Source: Frankiales bacterium
Lineage (GTDB): Bacteria > Actinomycetota > Actinomycetes > Mycobacteriales > SCTD01
DNA: 17,992 nucleotides
NCBI GenBank assembly: GCA_025464915.1
Contig: JAODNF010000004.1
Coordinates: 1-17,992 of the forward strand
Reading direction: 5' to 3'
Part shown: positions 1-7,011 of the stretch, in pieces
Position numbering within the stretch: position 1 is the stretch's first letter
Layout of the letters: the number at the start of each line of letters is the position of its first letter
Notes under the pieces: model-generated
What the model was told of the DNA's origin: nothing
What the model saw: the letters and a program-made list of their open reading frames with translations, nothing else
Databases searched by the model: none
Position numbers and translations under genes: made by a program

Positions 1-631
1 CGAGCACCTCAGGCGCGAAGTCGACGAGCACCACCCGGGCCGTGCGCGGATCGATGCTGCGGAAGTCCCCGACGAGGGCGCGACGGGCCAGCTCGCTGAT
101 CTGGCCCGCCATCTCGACGCCGGTCGGACCGGCACCGATGACGACGAAGGTCAGCAGCCGGTCGATCTCGTCGGTGTCGGTGGCGTTCTCCGCGATCTCG
201 AACGCACCGAAGATCCGGCCGCGCAGCTCGAGGGCATCGTCGATGCTCTTCATGCCGGGTGCGTGCCGGGCGAACTGGTCGTTGCCGAAGTAGGACTGCC
301 CTGCGCCGGCAGCCACGATCAGCTCGTCGTAGGACGTCGCGGTCGTGCGGTCGAGCAGCTGACTGGTGACCGTCCTGGCCTCGACGTCGATGCCCGTGAC
401 GTCTCCCAGGACGACCCGGGCGTTCTTCTGGCGCTTGAGGATCTCGCGGGTCGCCGGGGCGATCTCGCCCTCCGACAGGATGCCCGTCGCCACCTGGTAG
501 AGCAGCGGCTGGAACAGGTGGTGGCTGGTCTTGGCGATCAGCGTGATGTCGACGTCGGCGCGCTTCAGCGCCTTCGCGGCGAACAGGCCGCCGAAACCGG
601 ACCCGATGATGACGACGCGCTTGCTGGCCAT
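1..631 (-). CDS. ndh: Type II NADH dehydrogenase (NDH-2), N-terminal part, cut by window start
   Basis: Flavoprotein expected to oxidise NADH and reduce quinone at the inner face of the membrane without pumping protons. I translated 210 codons from an ATG at 631. The start VVIIGSGFGGL (residues 6-16) is an FAD-binding GxGxxG dinucleotide fold, HHLFQPLLYQVATG (37-50) is the conserved NDH-2 FAD/quinone region, and FVVIGAGPTGVEMAG (162-176) is the second, NADH-binding fold. The family is about 430-470 residues, so roughly half lies outside the window. An AAGGG about 8 nt upstream supports the start. The gene stands alone, downstream of the acyl-CoA dehydrogenase and separated from it by a 22-bp inverted repeat. 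Related FAD-dependent oxidoreductases are possible, but the combination of motifs favours NDH-2. Confidence 0.85.
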   Translation of the reverse strand, partial: MASKRVVIIGSGFGGLFAAKALKRADVDITLIAKTSHHLFQPLLYQVATGILSEGEIAPATREILKRQKNARVVLGDVTGIDVEARTVTSQLLDRTTATSYDELIVAAGAGQSYFGNDQFARHAPGMKSIDDALELRGRIFGAFEIAENATDTDEIDRLLTFVVIGAGPTGVEMAGQISELARRALVGDFRSIDPRTARVVLVDFAPEVL

Positions 632-698
632 GGCGACCGCCCTTCCCGTCTCACGATCAATGATCCCACCGCAAGCACGACGATCGACCCGACAGCCC

Positions 699-714
699 TG
701 TGACGTCTCAGACA
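699..714. promoter_or_regulatory. Weak CRP/GlxR-like site upstream of ndh
   Basis: The 16-mer reads TGTGA, six bases, then AGACA. It matches the TGTGA-N6-TCACA consensus of cAMP receptor proteins at 8 of 10 positions. It lies about 70 bp upstream of the NADH dehydrogenase start in the only non-coding stretch before that gene. One half-site is perfect and the other is poor, so this may be chance. Confidence 0.2.
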
Positions 715-728
715 CCCCCCTCCCCGCC

Positions 729-787
729 GCGAATGGCTACAGCACTTCGAAGATCAGCCCGGAACTCGAAGTGCTGTAGCCATTCGC
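729..787. repeat. Perfect 22-bp inverted repeat with 15-nt loop
   Basis: Arms 729-750 and 766-787 are exact reverse complements, with spacer 751-765. The arms are about half G+C, clearly lower than the surrounding genes. The element ends 6 nt before the stop codon of the minus-strand acyl-CoA dehydrogenase and about 100 nt upstream of ndh. It could end transcription from the acyl-CoA dehydrogenase, but no T-tract follows on either strand. I see no second copy in the window. Confidence 0.85.
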
Positions 788-793
788 ACGGGG

Positions 794-1945
794 CTACGTG
801 AGGAGGGCGCGGGCCATGACCATCCGCTGGATCTGGTTGGTGCCCTCGTAGATCTGGGTGATCTTGGCGTCGCGCATCATCCGCTCGACGGGGAAGTCGC
901 GGGTGTAGCCGTAGCCGCCGAACAGCTGCACGGCGTCGGTCGTGACCTGCATCGCCGTGTCGGAGGCGAACGTCTTCGAGGCGCTGGACAGCAGCGTGAG
1001 GTTCGGGGCGCCGCGCTCGGCGGCGGCGCTGGCGACGTAGACGAGGTGGCGGGCCGCCTCCACCTTCATCGCCATGTCCGCGAGCATGAACTGCACGCCC
1101 TGGAACTCGGCCACGGCCTTGCCGAACTGCCGGCGCTCCTTGACGTAGGCGACGGACGCGTCGAGGGCGCCCTGGGCGATGCCGACGGCCTGCGCGCCGA
1201 TCATCGAGCGGGTGTGGTCGAGCGTCTTGAGGGCCGTGATGAACCCGGTCCCCTCCTCGCCGATGATGCGGTCGGCCGGGATGCAGCAGTCCTCGAAGTG
1301 GATCTCGCTCGTCGGGGAGCCGTGGATGCCGAGCTTGCGCTCTTTGCCGACGACCGAGAAGCCCGGGTCGTCCTTGTGCACGACGAAGGCGCTGATGCCC
1401 TTCGAACCGCGGGAGGCGTCCGTCACCGCCATCACCGTGAAGTGCGTGTTCACCGCAGCGCCGGTGATCCAGCACTTGGCGCCGTTGAGCACCCAGGCGT
1501 CGCCGTCGCGGACGGCGCGGGTCTTCATCCCCGCCGCGTCGGAGCCCGCCTCGCGCTCCGACAGGGCATAGGAGAAGGCGGCCTCACCGCTCGCCACGAG
1601 CGGCAGGTAGGTCTTCTTCAGCTCCTCCGAGCCGGACAGGATGAGGCCCATCGTGCCGAGCTTGCCGCCGGCGACGATCAGGCTGGAGGAGGCGCACGCG
1701 CGCGCGATCTCCTCGACCACGATGCAGTGCGCGATCTTGTCGGCGCCGGCACCGCCGTACTCCTCGGGGATGTGCAGCCCGAGCAGGTCGGCGCGCTTGA
1801 GCGCCTCGTGGACGTCCCAGGGGTACTCCCCCGTCTCGTCGATCTCCGCCGCCCGCGGTGCGATCTTGTCCTCGACGAGCTCGCGCACGGACTGGCGGAG
1901 CAGCTCGTGCTCCTCGCTGAGGGTGTAGACGGAGTAGTCGCTCAT
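794..1945 (-). CDS. Acyl-CoA dehydrogenase (FadE25/AcdA type)
   Basis: FAD enzyme that introduces the alpha-beta double bond into acyl-CoA esters and passes electrons to electron-transfer flavoprotein. The product is 383 residues, normal for the short/medium-chain family. It contains the family signature around YALSEREAGSDAAGMKT and WITGAAV, and ends in IYEGTNQIQRMVMARALL, where Glu367 of YEGT is in the place of the catalytic base of SCAD/MCAD-type enzymes. The start is the ATG at 1945, giving MSDYSVYTLSEEHELLR. The frame stays open far upstream, but there it only mirrors the divergent ugd gene. A TACGCT box (1959-1954) lies 8 nt before the ATG with no Shine-Dalgarno sequence, suggesting a leaderless mRNA. 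In mycobacteria the fadE25 gene sits beside purE; here it is 9 kb away. Chain-length preference cannot be read from the sequence. Confidence 0.9.
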   Translation of the reverse strand: MSDYSVYTLSEEHELLRQSVRELVEDKIAPRAAEIDETGEYPWDVHEALKRADLLGLHIPEEYGGAGADKIAHCIVVEEIARACASSSLIVAGGKLGTMGLILSGSEELKKTYLPLVASGEAAFSYALSEREAGSDAAGMKTRAVRDGDAWVLNGAKCWITGAAVNTHFTVMAVTDASRGSKGISAFVVHKDDPGFSVVGKERKLGIHGSPTSEIHFEDCCIPADRIIGEEGTGFITALKTLDHTRSMIGAQAVGIAQGALDASVAYVKERRQFGKAVAEFQGVQFMLADMAMKVEAARHLVYVASAAAERGAPNLTLLSSASKTFASDTAMQVTTDAVQLFGGYGYTRDFPVERMMRDAKITQIYEGTNQIQRMVMARALLT

Positions 1946-1953
1946 GACCGCAG

Positions 1954-1959
1954 AGCGTA
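1954..1959 (-). promoter_or_regulatory. -10 box of acyl-CoA dehydrogenase promoter
   Basis: TACGCT on the minus strand, 8 nt upstream of the ATG at 1945, fits TANNNT. No purine-rich ribosome binding site lies between it and the start, which suggests a leaderless or nearly leaderless transcript. No clear -35 box is seen. Confidence 0.45.
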
Positions 1960-1971
1960 ATTGCCCGCCGG

Positions 1972-1977
1972 TAGGCT
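1972..1977 (+). promoter_or_regulatory. -10 box of ugd promoter
   Basis: TAGGCT, 7 nt upstream of the ATG at 1985, with no Shine-Dalgarno sequence, predicts a start of transcription at or next to the start codon. It faces the acyl-CoA dehydrogenase -10 box across 12 bp inside a 39-bp divergent intergenic region. Confidence 0.45.
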
Positions 1978-1984
1978 CCGCCTC

Positions 1985-3163
1985 ATGTCTGAGCGCCCCC
2001 GCATCGCCGTCGCCGGCACCGGCTACGTCGGCATGTCCAACGCCGTCATCCTCGCGCAGCACAACACGGTCATGGCACTCGACATCGACGCCGAGAAGGT
2101 CGCGATGATCAACCGGCGCGAGTCGCCGATCATCGACGAGGAGCTGCAGGACTACCTCCGCACCAAGCCCCTCGACCTGACGGCGACGCTCGACCCGGAC
2201 GAGGCCTACGCGGGCGCCGAGTTCGTGATCGTCGCGACCCCTACGGACTACGACGAGACGACCAACTACTTCAACACGGGCTCGGTCGAGGCGGTCATCG
2301 CGGACGTGGTCGCCAAGAACCCGACGGCGACCGTCGTGGTGAAGTCCACGATCCCGGTCGGCTTCTGCGCCCGCATGCGCGACAAGCACCCGGGCGCCGG
2401 CATCATCTTCTCGCCGGAGTTCCTCCGCGAGGGCCGAGCGCTCTACGACAACCTGCACCCCTCCCGGATCATCGTCGGAGACCGCGGCGAGCGCGGCCAG
2501 CGCTTCGCCGACCTGCTGCTCGAGGGTGCGCTGTCCAAGGACGCGCCCGTCCTGCTGACGGACTCGACGGAGGCAGAGGCGGTCAAGCTGTTCGCCAACA
2601 CCTACCTGGCGCTGCGCGTCGCGTACTTCAACGAGCTCGACACCTACGCCCTCACGCACGGGCTCAACACCGGCCAGATCATCGAGGGCGTCGGGCTCGA
2701 CCCCCGCATCGGCAACTACTACAACAACCCCTCGTTCGGCTACGGCGGCTACTGCCTGCCCAAGGACACCAAGCAGCTGCAGGCCAACTACACCGACGTG
2801 CCGCAGAACCTCATCAGCGCGATCGTCGAAGCCAACACCACGCGCACGGACTTCATCGCCCGGGACATCCTCAAGCGCGAGCCGGCGGTCGTCGGTGTCT
2901 ACCGCCTGATCATGAAGACCGGCTCGGACAACTTCAGGTCGTCCTCGATCCAGGGGATCATGAAGCGGATCAAGGCCAAGGGCATCCCGGTGATCATCTA
3001 CGAGCCCGCCTTCGAGGGCGACTCGTTCTACAACTCCGAGGTCGTGCACGACCTGGACGAGTTCAAGAAGCGCTCCGACGTCATCATCGCCAACCGGCGC
3101 GACGAGGTGCTCGACGACGTGGACGACAAGGTCTACACGCGCGACATCCAGGGCACCGACTGA
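1985..3163 (+). CDS. ugd: UDP-glucose 6-dehydrogenase
   Basis: NAD-dependent four-electron oxidation of UDP-glucose to UDP-glucuronate, a precursor for cell-surface polysaccharides. The product is 392 residues, matching the short enterobacterial Ugd type (about 388) rather than the longer 430-450 residue forms. Visible motifs are the N-terminal GTGYVG Rossmann loop (11-16), STIPVGF, SPEFLREG with Glu145, KLFANTYLALR with Lys201 and Asn205, and the catalytic thiol Cys257 in GYGGYCLPKDTKQL. The active-site set is complete. The start at 1985 follows a TANNNT box by 7 nt; a start further upstream would overlap the promoter. Two adjacent palindromes follow the stop codon. A related UDP-sugar dehydrogenase cannot be fully excluded, but length and motifs fit Ugd closely. 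Confidence 0.9.
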   Translation: MSERPRIAVAGTGYVGMSNAVILAQHNTVMALDIDAEKVAMINRRESPIIDEELQDYLRTKPLDLTATLDPDEAYAGAEFVIVATPTDYDETTNYFNTGSVEAVIADVVAKNPTATVVVKSTIPVGFCARMRDKHPGAGIIFSPEFLREGRALYDNLHPSRIIVGDRGERGQRFADLLLEGALSKDAPVLLTDSTEAEAVKLFANTYLALRVAYFNELDTYALTHGLNTGQIIEGVGLDPRIGNYYNNPSFGYGGYCLPKDTKQLQANYTDVPQNLISAIVEANTTRTDFIARDILKREPAVVGVYRLIMKTGSDNFRSSSIQGIMKRIKAKGIPVIIYEPAFEGDSFYNSEVVHDLDEFKKRSDVIIANRRDEVLDDVDDKVYTRDIQGTD

Positions 3164-3191
3164 GTAGCGCTACTCAGGACACCGGGTGTCC
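3161..3191. repeat. Two abutting palindromes after ugd
   Basis: A perfect 16-bp palindrome (TGAGTAGCGCTACTCA, 3161-3176) begins on the ugd stop codon and is followed directly by GGACAC-CGG-GTGTCC (3177-3191). The pair ends 20 nt before the next start codon. It may be a terminator without a U-tract, or an operator for the zinc-ribbon membrane protein gene. Confidence 0.5.
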
Positions 3192-3211
3192 GGAGCGCCA
3201 CGCTGTGAGGC

Positions 3212-5542
3212 ATGAGCACCCCTTGCCCTGATTGCGGCGCACCCCTGGCCGCCCCGGACCGCTGCGCGGCCTGCGGCCTGGCACTGGTCGGCCCGGCCGC
3301 GGCCCGGCTCTGGTGGGTCGACCAGCAGCTGACCACCCTCGGCACCGAGCGCCTCGAGCTGCTCGCACAGCTGCGCCGTCCGCAGCGCGTCCCCGCGACG
3401 GTCGTGCCCGAGCCCGCCTGGCAGGCGCCGGCCCGCGAGGCCACTCCTCACTCGGCCCAGAACACCCTGCTCGGGCTCGGCGCCCTGCTGCTCGGCGCGG
3501 CCGTGCTCGTCTTCGCTGCGGTCACCTACAACCACCTCGGCGCCGGTGGCCGGGCCGTCGTGCTCATCGCGCTCACCGCCCTGGCGGGCGCGGCGGCGCA
3601 GGTCCTGTTCCAGCGCCGCCTCCCGGACAGCGCGGAGGCGGTGGCTGCGGTCACGCTCGTCCTGGCAGTCGCGGACGCCTGGGCGGTACGACGGGCGGGG
3701 CTCGGGCAGTCCGTGCCGGCCGACTCCTACGCCGCCGCCGCGAGCGCCGTGCTGGCCGCGGCAACCGGCCTGTGGGTCGCCGTCACCCCGCTGCGGGTCA
3801 CGCAGACGGCAGTCGCGGCCCTCGCCAACGTCGCGGTGCTCCTCGAGCTCAGCGCCCACCACGGCGACCCGGCCCGCGTCGGGCTGGTCCTCAGCCTGCT
3901 CGTGGCCATGGACGCCGCGGCGGCCCTGCTGGTGCCGTGGACGGTCACGCGCTTCACGACCGCCGCCTTCGCGATGGCCGCGGCGATCGGCGTCGTCGGG
4001 ACGGCCGCCGCGTCCTTCCACGACAAGGACCCGGCGGGTGCGGCGGGCCTGGCCGTCCTCGCCCTGGTGGCCGCCGGACTCGCCGCGTCGAAGGTGCCGG
4101 CAGCGGCCGTCGCCGTACCCGTCCTCGCCTCCGCGGCTGCCTGGGTCGCGAGCCGGCCCGAGCTGACCGACCACCAGCGACCGCTCGTGCTCGCGGCGGT
4201 CGCCCTGCTCGCGCTCCAGGGCGCAGCGCTGCTCGAGGAGCGGCGGGGGGCGGTGCTCGGCGCGCTCGTTGTGGCCGGTGCCGGGCTGCTCGTCGAGGCC
4301 CTCGGGATCGTCGAGGCGCTGGGCGGTCCCTTCACCTGGACCACGGACGCCTGGTCCTTCAGCGGCACCCGGGCACGTGACGCGGTCGGCGCCGGGCTCG
4401 CGCACTGGGACGGCACGATCGTGACCGTCGTCGCGCTGGCTGCTGCTGCCGCGGCGCTCGAGATCGGCGGGCTGCTGACCGAGCGGGACACCAAGGTGCC
4501 TGCTGCCCTGCTGCTCGGGCTCGCCGGCGTGACGCTCCCCCTGGGGCTGGCCACGGACTTCCGCACGGCAGTCGTGATCCAGCTCGCCCTCGCGACGGCG
4601 CTCTGCGTGGCCGGGTTCCGCATCCCGTCCCTCGCGGTCGCCGGCCTGTCGGTCGGGGGCATCGCCACCGCCTGGTCCCTGGCGCAGCAGGACACCACGC
4701 TGGTCGCTGTCCCGGTCACCGCCGTCCTCGCGGCCCTGCTCGCCCTGCGATGGTGCTGGCTGACCGGAGCGGCGCTGGTGCTCGCCGCCGGGGAGCTCGC
4801 CGCCGTCGGCGCTGCGCAGGACCTGCACGTCGACCAGGTCGGCGGGCTGCTGCTCGCGGCCGTGGGAGCGGCGGTCGCCTCGTCGTACCTGGTGACGGGC
4901 GCGCGGCGCCTCAGCGCCGAGACAGCCGCCGTCGTGCTGGCCACCGTCTCGGTCGTCCTCTCGGCCGCCGACCCGGGCTGGCTGTCGTGGGCCTTCGGGG
5001 TCAACGGCGTGCTCGCGCTCGTCGTCGCCGTCCGCGCGGACCGTCGGGTCGTGGGGTACGCCGGCGCGCTGCTGCTCTCGGCGTCCAGCTGGGTCCGGCT
5101 CGTGGACGCGCACGTGCACGCGCCCGAGCCCTACGTGCTGCCGCTCGCCGTCATGACGCTCGTCATCGGGCACCTGCGCCGGCGCCAGCATCCGACGATC
5201 GGGTCGTTCGAGGCGTACGCCGCGGGCCTCACCCTCGCGGTGGTGCCGTCCCTGCTGACGTCCCTCGATGACGTCGACCCCTACCGCGGCCTGCTGGTGC
5301 TGCTGGCGGGCGCAGCGATCGTGCTGATCGGTGCCCAGCAGCGGCTCCGCGCACCCCTCGTCGTCGGCGGCTCGGCCGTCGCCGTGGAAGCGGTCCACCT
5401 GCTCGCGCCCTATGCCGCGGCGCTGCCCCGCTGGGTCGTGCTGGCTTCTGCCGGTGCGCTGCTGCTCGGCCTCGGCGCGACCTACGAGCAGCGGCTGCGC
5501 GACGTCAACCGGCTCCGCGAGCGCTTGGACACGTTCGCCTAG
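3212..5542 (+). CDS. Zinc-ribbon polytopic membrane protein, function unknown
   Basis: A 776-residue protein that I do not recognise as a characterised family. The N-terminus holds a short zinc ribbon, CPDC at 5-8 and CAAC at 18-21. A charged, probably helical stretch follows (about 33-55, WVDQQLTTLGTERLELLAQL). From about residue 84 almost the whole protein consists of Ala/Leu/Val-rich hydrophobic segments, perhaps 18-20 transmembrane helices, with no catalytic motif that I can name. The layout, a cytosolic zinc ribbon attached to a very large membrane domain, resembles uncharacterised actinobacterial membrane proteins. It begins 48 bp after ugd on the same strand, so co-transcription is possible, although two palindromes lie between them. 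No good Shine-Dalgarno sequence precedes the ATG. Its stop codon overlaps that of the convergent carbonic anhydrase gene by 4 bp. Confidence 0.8.
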   Translation: MSTPCPDCGAPLAAPDRCAACGLALVGPAAARLWWVDQQLTTLGTERLELLAQLRRPQRVPATVVPEPAWQAPAREATPHSAQNTLLGLGALLLGAAVLVFAAVTYNHLGAGGRAVVLIALTALAGAAAQVLFQRRLPDSAEAVAAVTLVLAVADAWAVRRAGLGQSVPADSYAAAASAVLAAATGLWVAVTPLRVTQTAVAALANVAVLLELSAHHGDPARVGLVLSLLVAMDAAAALLVPWTVTRFTTAAFAMAAAIGVVGTAAASFHDKDPAGAAGLAVLALVAAGLAASKVPAAAVAVPVLASAAAWVASRPELTDHQRPLVLAAVALLALQGAALLEERRGAVLGALVVAGAGLLVEALGIVEALGGPFTWTTDAWSFSGTRARDAVGAGLAHWDGTIVTVVALAAAAAALEIGGLLTERDTKVPAALLLGLAGVTLPLGLATDFRTAVVIQLALATALCVAGFRIPSLAVAGLSVGGIATAWSLAQQDTTLVAVPVTAVLAALLALRWCWLTGAALVLAAGELAAVGAAQDLHVDQVGGLLLAAVGAAVASSYLVTGARRLSAETAAVVLATVSVVLSAADPGWLSWAFGVNGVLALVVAVRADRRVVGYAGALLLSASSWVRLVDAHVHAPEPYVLPLAVMTLVIGHLRRRQHPTIGSFEAYAAGLTLAVVPSLLTSLDDVDPYRGLLVLLAGAAIVLIGAQQRLRAPLVVGGSAVAVEAVHLLAPYAAALPRWVVLASAGALLLGLGATYEQRLRDVNRLRERLDTFA

Positions 5543-6030
5543 ACGACTTCGCGGAGCTCGCCGGTCTCGACCTCGTAGACGAAGCCGCGGACGCTTCCCT
5601 TCTCGGGGACGAAGGGGTCGGCCTTGATGCGGGCGATGCTCTGGCGGACGTCCGCGTCGAGGTCGGGGAACGCCTCGGCGGCCCACGTCGGGCGGATGCC
5701 CGTGTCGGCCTCGATCGAGGCCTTGAAGCCGTCGTCGGTGAACGTGAGCATCCCGCAGTCGGTGTGGTGGATGAGGATGATCTCCGTGGTGCCGAGCAGC
5801 CGCTGGCTGATGGCGAGGGAGCGGAGCTCGTCCTGTGTGACGACGCCGCCTGCGTTGCGGATGACGTGCGCGTCGCCCTCCTGCAGGCCCAGCAGGCCGT
5901 AGGGGTTGAGCCGGGCGTCCATGCAGGCGAGGACGGCCACGCCCTTGGCGGGCGGCAGCGGCAGGTCTCGCTTGTCGAAGGTGGAGGCGTAGGACTCGGC
6001 GTTCTGGAGCAGCTCGTCGGTGACGCTCAC
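5539..6030 (-). CDS. Beta-class carbonic anhydrase
   Basis: Zinc enzyme interconverting CO2 and bicarbonate. With a GTG start at 6030 the product is 163 residues, the same length as mycobacterial Rv1284, to which it appears similar throughout, for example AHVIRNAG, RSLAISQRLLGT and HHTDCGMLTFTDD. Zinc ligands are Cys36, His89 and Cys92, and the Asp38-Arg40 pair of CxDxR is present. The start is chosen because GAGAGG lies 7 nt upstream and because MSVTDELL aligns with the Rv1284 N-terminus; the open frame extends to an ATG at 6075 but without homologous residues. It is transcribed away from the CoA-binding protein gene and ends interlocked with the zinc-ribbon protein gene. It may supply bicarbonate to PurK and to the acyl-CoA carboxylase, but that is inference. 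Confidence 0.92.
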   Translation of the reverse strand: MSVTDELLQNAESYASTFDKRDLPLPPAKGVAVLACMDARLNPYGLLGLQEGDAHVIRNAGGVVTQDELRSLAISQRLLGTTEIILIHHTDCGMLTFTDDGFKASIEADTGIRPTWAAEAFPDLDADVRQSIARIKADPFVPEKGSVRGFVYEVETGELREVV

Positions 6031-6037
6031 GGTGGTG

Positions 6038-6043
6038 CCTCTC
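6038..6043 (-). promoter_or_regulatory. Ribosome binding site of carbonic anhydrase
   Basis: GAGAGG on the minus strand, 7 nt before GTG 6030. It decides for this start over the upstream in-frame ATG at 6075. Confidence 0.6.
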
Positions 6044-6072
6044 GAAGGGGTCAGGTGTGCTGCGAGCATGGG

Positions 6073-6082
6073 CACCTAGGTG
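6073..6082. promoter_or_regulatory. Palindrome in divergent spacer, possible operator
   Basis: CACCTAGGTG is a perfect 10-bp palindrome in the 78-bp region between the carbonic anhydrase and CoA-binding protein genes. Position and symmetry suit a dimeric regulator, but nothing else supports this. Confidence 0.2.
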
Positions 6083-6108
6083 ATGCGATGTGAAGGGACG
6101 TAACCGTT

Positions 6109-6495
6109 TTGGAACCCTCTGTTGACGCCCTGTTGTCGATGCAGACGTGGGCGGTGGTCGGCCTCTCCTCGAACCGGGCCCGGGCGGCGTGGGACGTCGC
6201 GGCCTTCCTGCAGCACAAGGGCAAGCGCATCGTTCCCGTGCACCCGCTCGCGGAGGAGGTGCACGGCGAGACCGGCTACGCCTCGCTGTCGGGCCTCCCG
6301 TTCGCGGTCGATGTCGTCGACTGCTTCGTCCGGTCCTCGCTCGTCGGACCGGTGGTGGACGAGGCGATCGCCATCGGGGCGAAGGGCGTGTGGATGCAGC
6401 TCGACGTCGTCGACGAGGACGCGGCCTCCAGGGCCCGCGACGCCGGGCTCGTGGTCGTGATGGACCGGTGCCCGAAGATCGAGTGGAGACCGTGA
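6109..6495 (+). CDS. CoA-binding protein, YccU family
   Basis: A 128-residue protein made of a single CoA-binding Rossmann-like domain, related to the CoA-binding part of succinyl-CoA synthetase. Similarity to YccU-type proteins is clear in AVVGLSSN near residues 15-22, GYASLSGLP, the run AIAIGAKGVWMQLDV and the C-terminal ARDAGLVVVMDRCPKIE. The family has no established reaction; binding of CoA or acyl-CoA is inferred from fold. The start taken is TTG 6109, with AAGGGA about 10 nt upstream; an ATG at 6139 would remove part of the first strand, and the ATG at 6088 is followed at once by TGA. It is divergent from the carbonic anhydrase and just upstream of the sigma factor gene. Confidence 0.8.
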   Translation: MEPSVDALLSMQTWAVVGLSSNRARAAWDVAAFLQHKGKRIVPVHPLAEEVHGETGYASLSGLPFAVDVVDCFVRSSLVGPVVDEAIAIGAKGVWMQLDVVDEDAASRARDAGLVVVMDRCPKIEWRP

Positions 6496-6522
6496 CAACC
6501 TGACCGGGTGCCCCGGCGTTCA

Positions 6523-6534
6523 GGTCACGTGACC
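6523..6534. promoter_or_regulatory. Palindrome over the sigma-factor start codon
   Basis: GGTCACGTGACC is a perfect 12-bp palindrome and includes the GTG start proposed for the sigma factor (6529-6531). It could be a binding site or a small mRNA hairpin hiding the start codon, or it could be chance. Confidence 0.25.
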
Positions 6535-7011
6535 GACTTCGAGGAGTTCGCGGCCGCCGCCCTGCCGGGGCTGCTGCGGTTCGGGCACGTCCTCACCGGC
6601 GACCCGCTACGGGCCGAGGAGCTCGTCCAGCAGGCGCTCGTGAGCACGTGGCAGCGCTGGAAGAAGATCGAGCACGACCAGCCGCACGCCTACGTCCGTC
6701 GAGCGATGGTCCACACCCACACCTCCTGGTGGCGGCGGTCCCGTCGCGAGGCCTCTCTCCCTGCCGGCTACGACCCGGCAGCCCCGGAGACCGGTGCCCT
6801 CGAGGAACGCGACCGCACCTTCGCGGCCCTGCGGCAGCTCCCGCCGCGGCAACGGGCCGTCATCGTCCTGCGCTACTACGAGGACCTTTCCGAGGCGGAG
6901 ATCGCCCGGGTCCTCGGCTGCTCCCCCGGGACCGTCAAGAGCCAGGCCTCCCGCGCGCTGCGGACCCTGGCGGGCTTGCTGTCCCCCGACCTCGAGAAGA
7001 GCTCCTCATGA
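6529..7011 (+). CDS. SigE-family ECF RNA polymerase sigma factor
   Basis: Extracytoplasmic-function sigma factor that directs RNA polymerase to a small regulon. Region 2 is visible in LLRFGHVLTGDPLRAEELVQ and STWQRWKKI. Region 4 is the C-terminal helix-turn-helix, LPPRQRAVIVLRYYEDLSEAEIARVL followed by GCSPGTVKSQASRALRTL. Spacing and wording fit the actinobacterial SigE-type subfamily, about 160-170 residues. The start is uncertain: GTG 6529 (160 residues, beginning MTDFEEF) agrees best with family N-termini, while GTG 6508 would add 7 residues. The stop overlaps the next start as ATGA (7008-7011), so the membrane protein downstream is translationally coupled and is the likely anti-sigma factor. 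The inducing signal is unknown. Confidence 0.88.
   Translation: MTDFEEFAAAALPGLLRFGHVLTGDPLRAEELVQQALVSTWQRWKKIEHDQPHAYVRRAMVHTHTSWWRRSRREASLPAGYDPAAPETGALEERDRTFAALRQLPPRQRAVIVLRYYEDLSEAEIARVLGCSPGTVKSQASRALRTLAGLLSPDLEKSSS

Noticed and set aside
263..703. Plus-strand open frame opposite the NADH dehydrogenase
   Set aside because: The minus strand has two clear dinucleotide-binding motifs; the plus frame has no recognisable domain.
1946..3049. Upstream extension of the acyl-CoA dehydrogenase frame
   Set aside because: It lies antisense to ugd, and family homology begins exactly at the ATG at 1945 behind a -10 box.
3170..5686. Very long open frame on the minus strand opposite the zinc-ribbon membrane protein
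   Set aside because: Its translation is low-complexity Arg/Gly/Asp-rich sequence without domains, as expected for a shadow of a GC-rich gene; the plus-strand frame has a zinc ribbon and membrane helices.
6084..6093. ATG at 6088 as start of the CoA-binding protein
   Set aside because: It is in frame but followed immediately by TGA.
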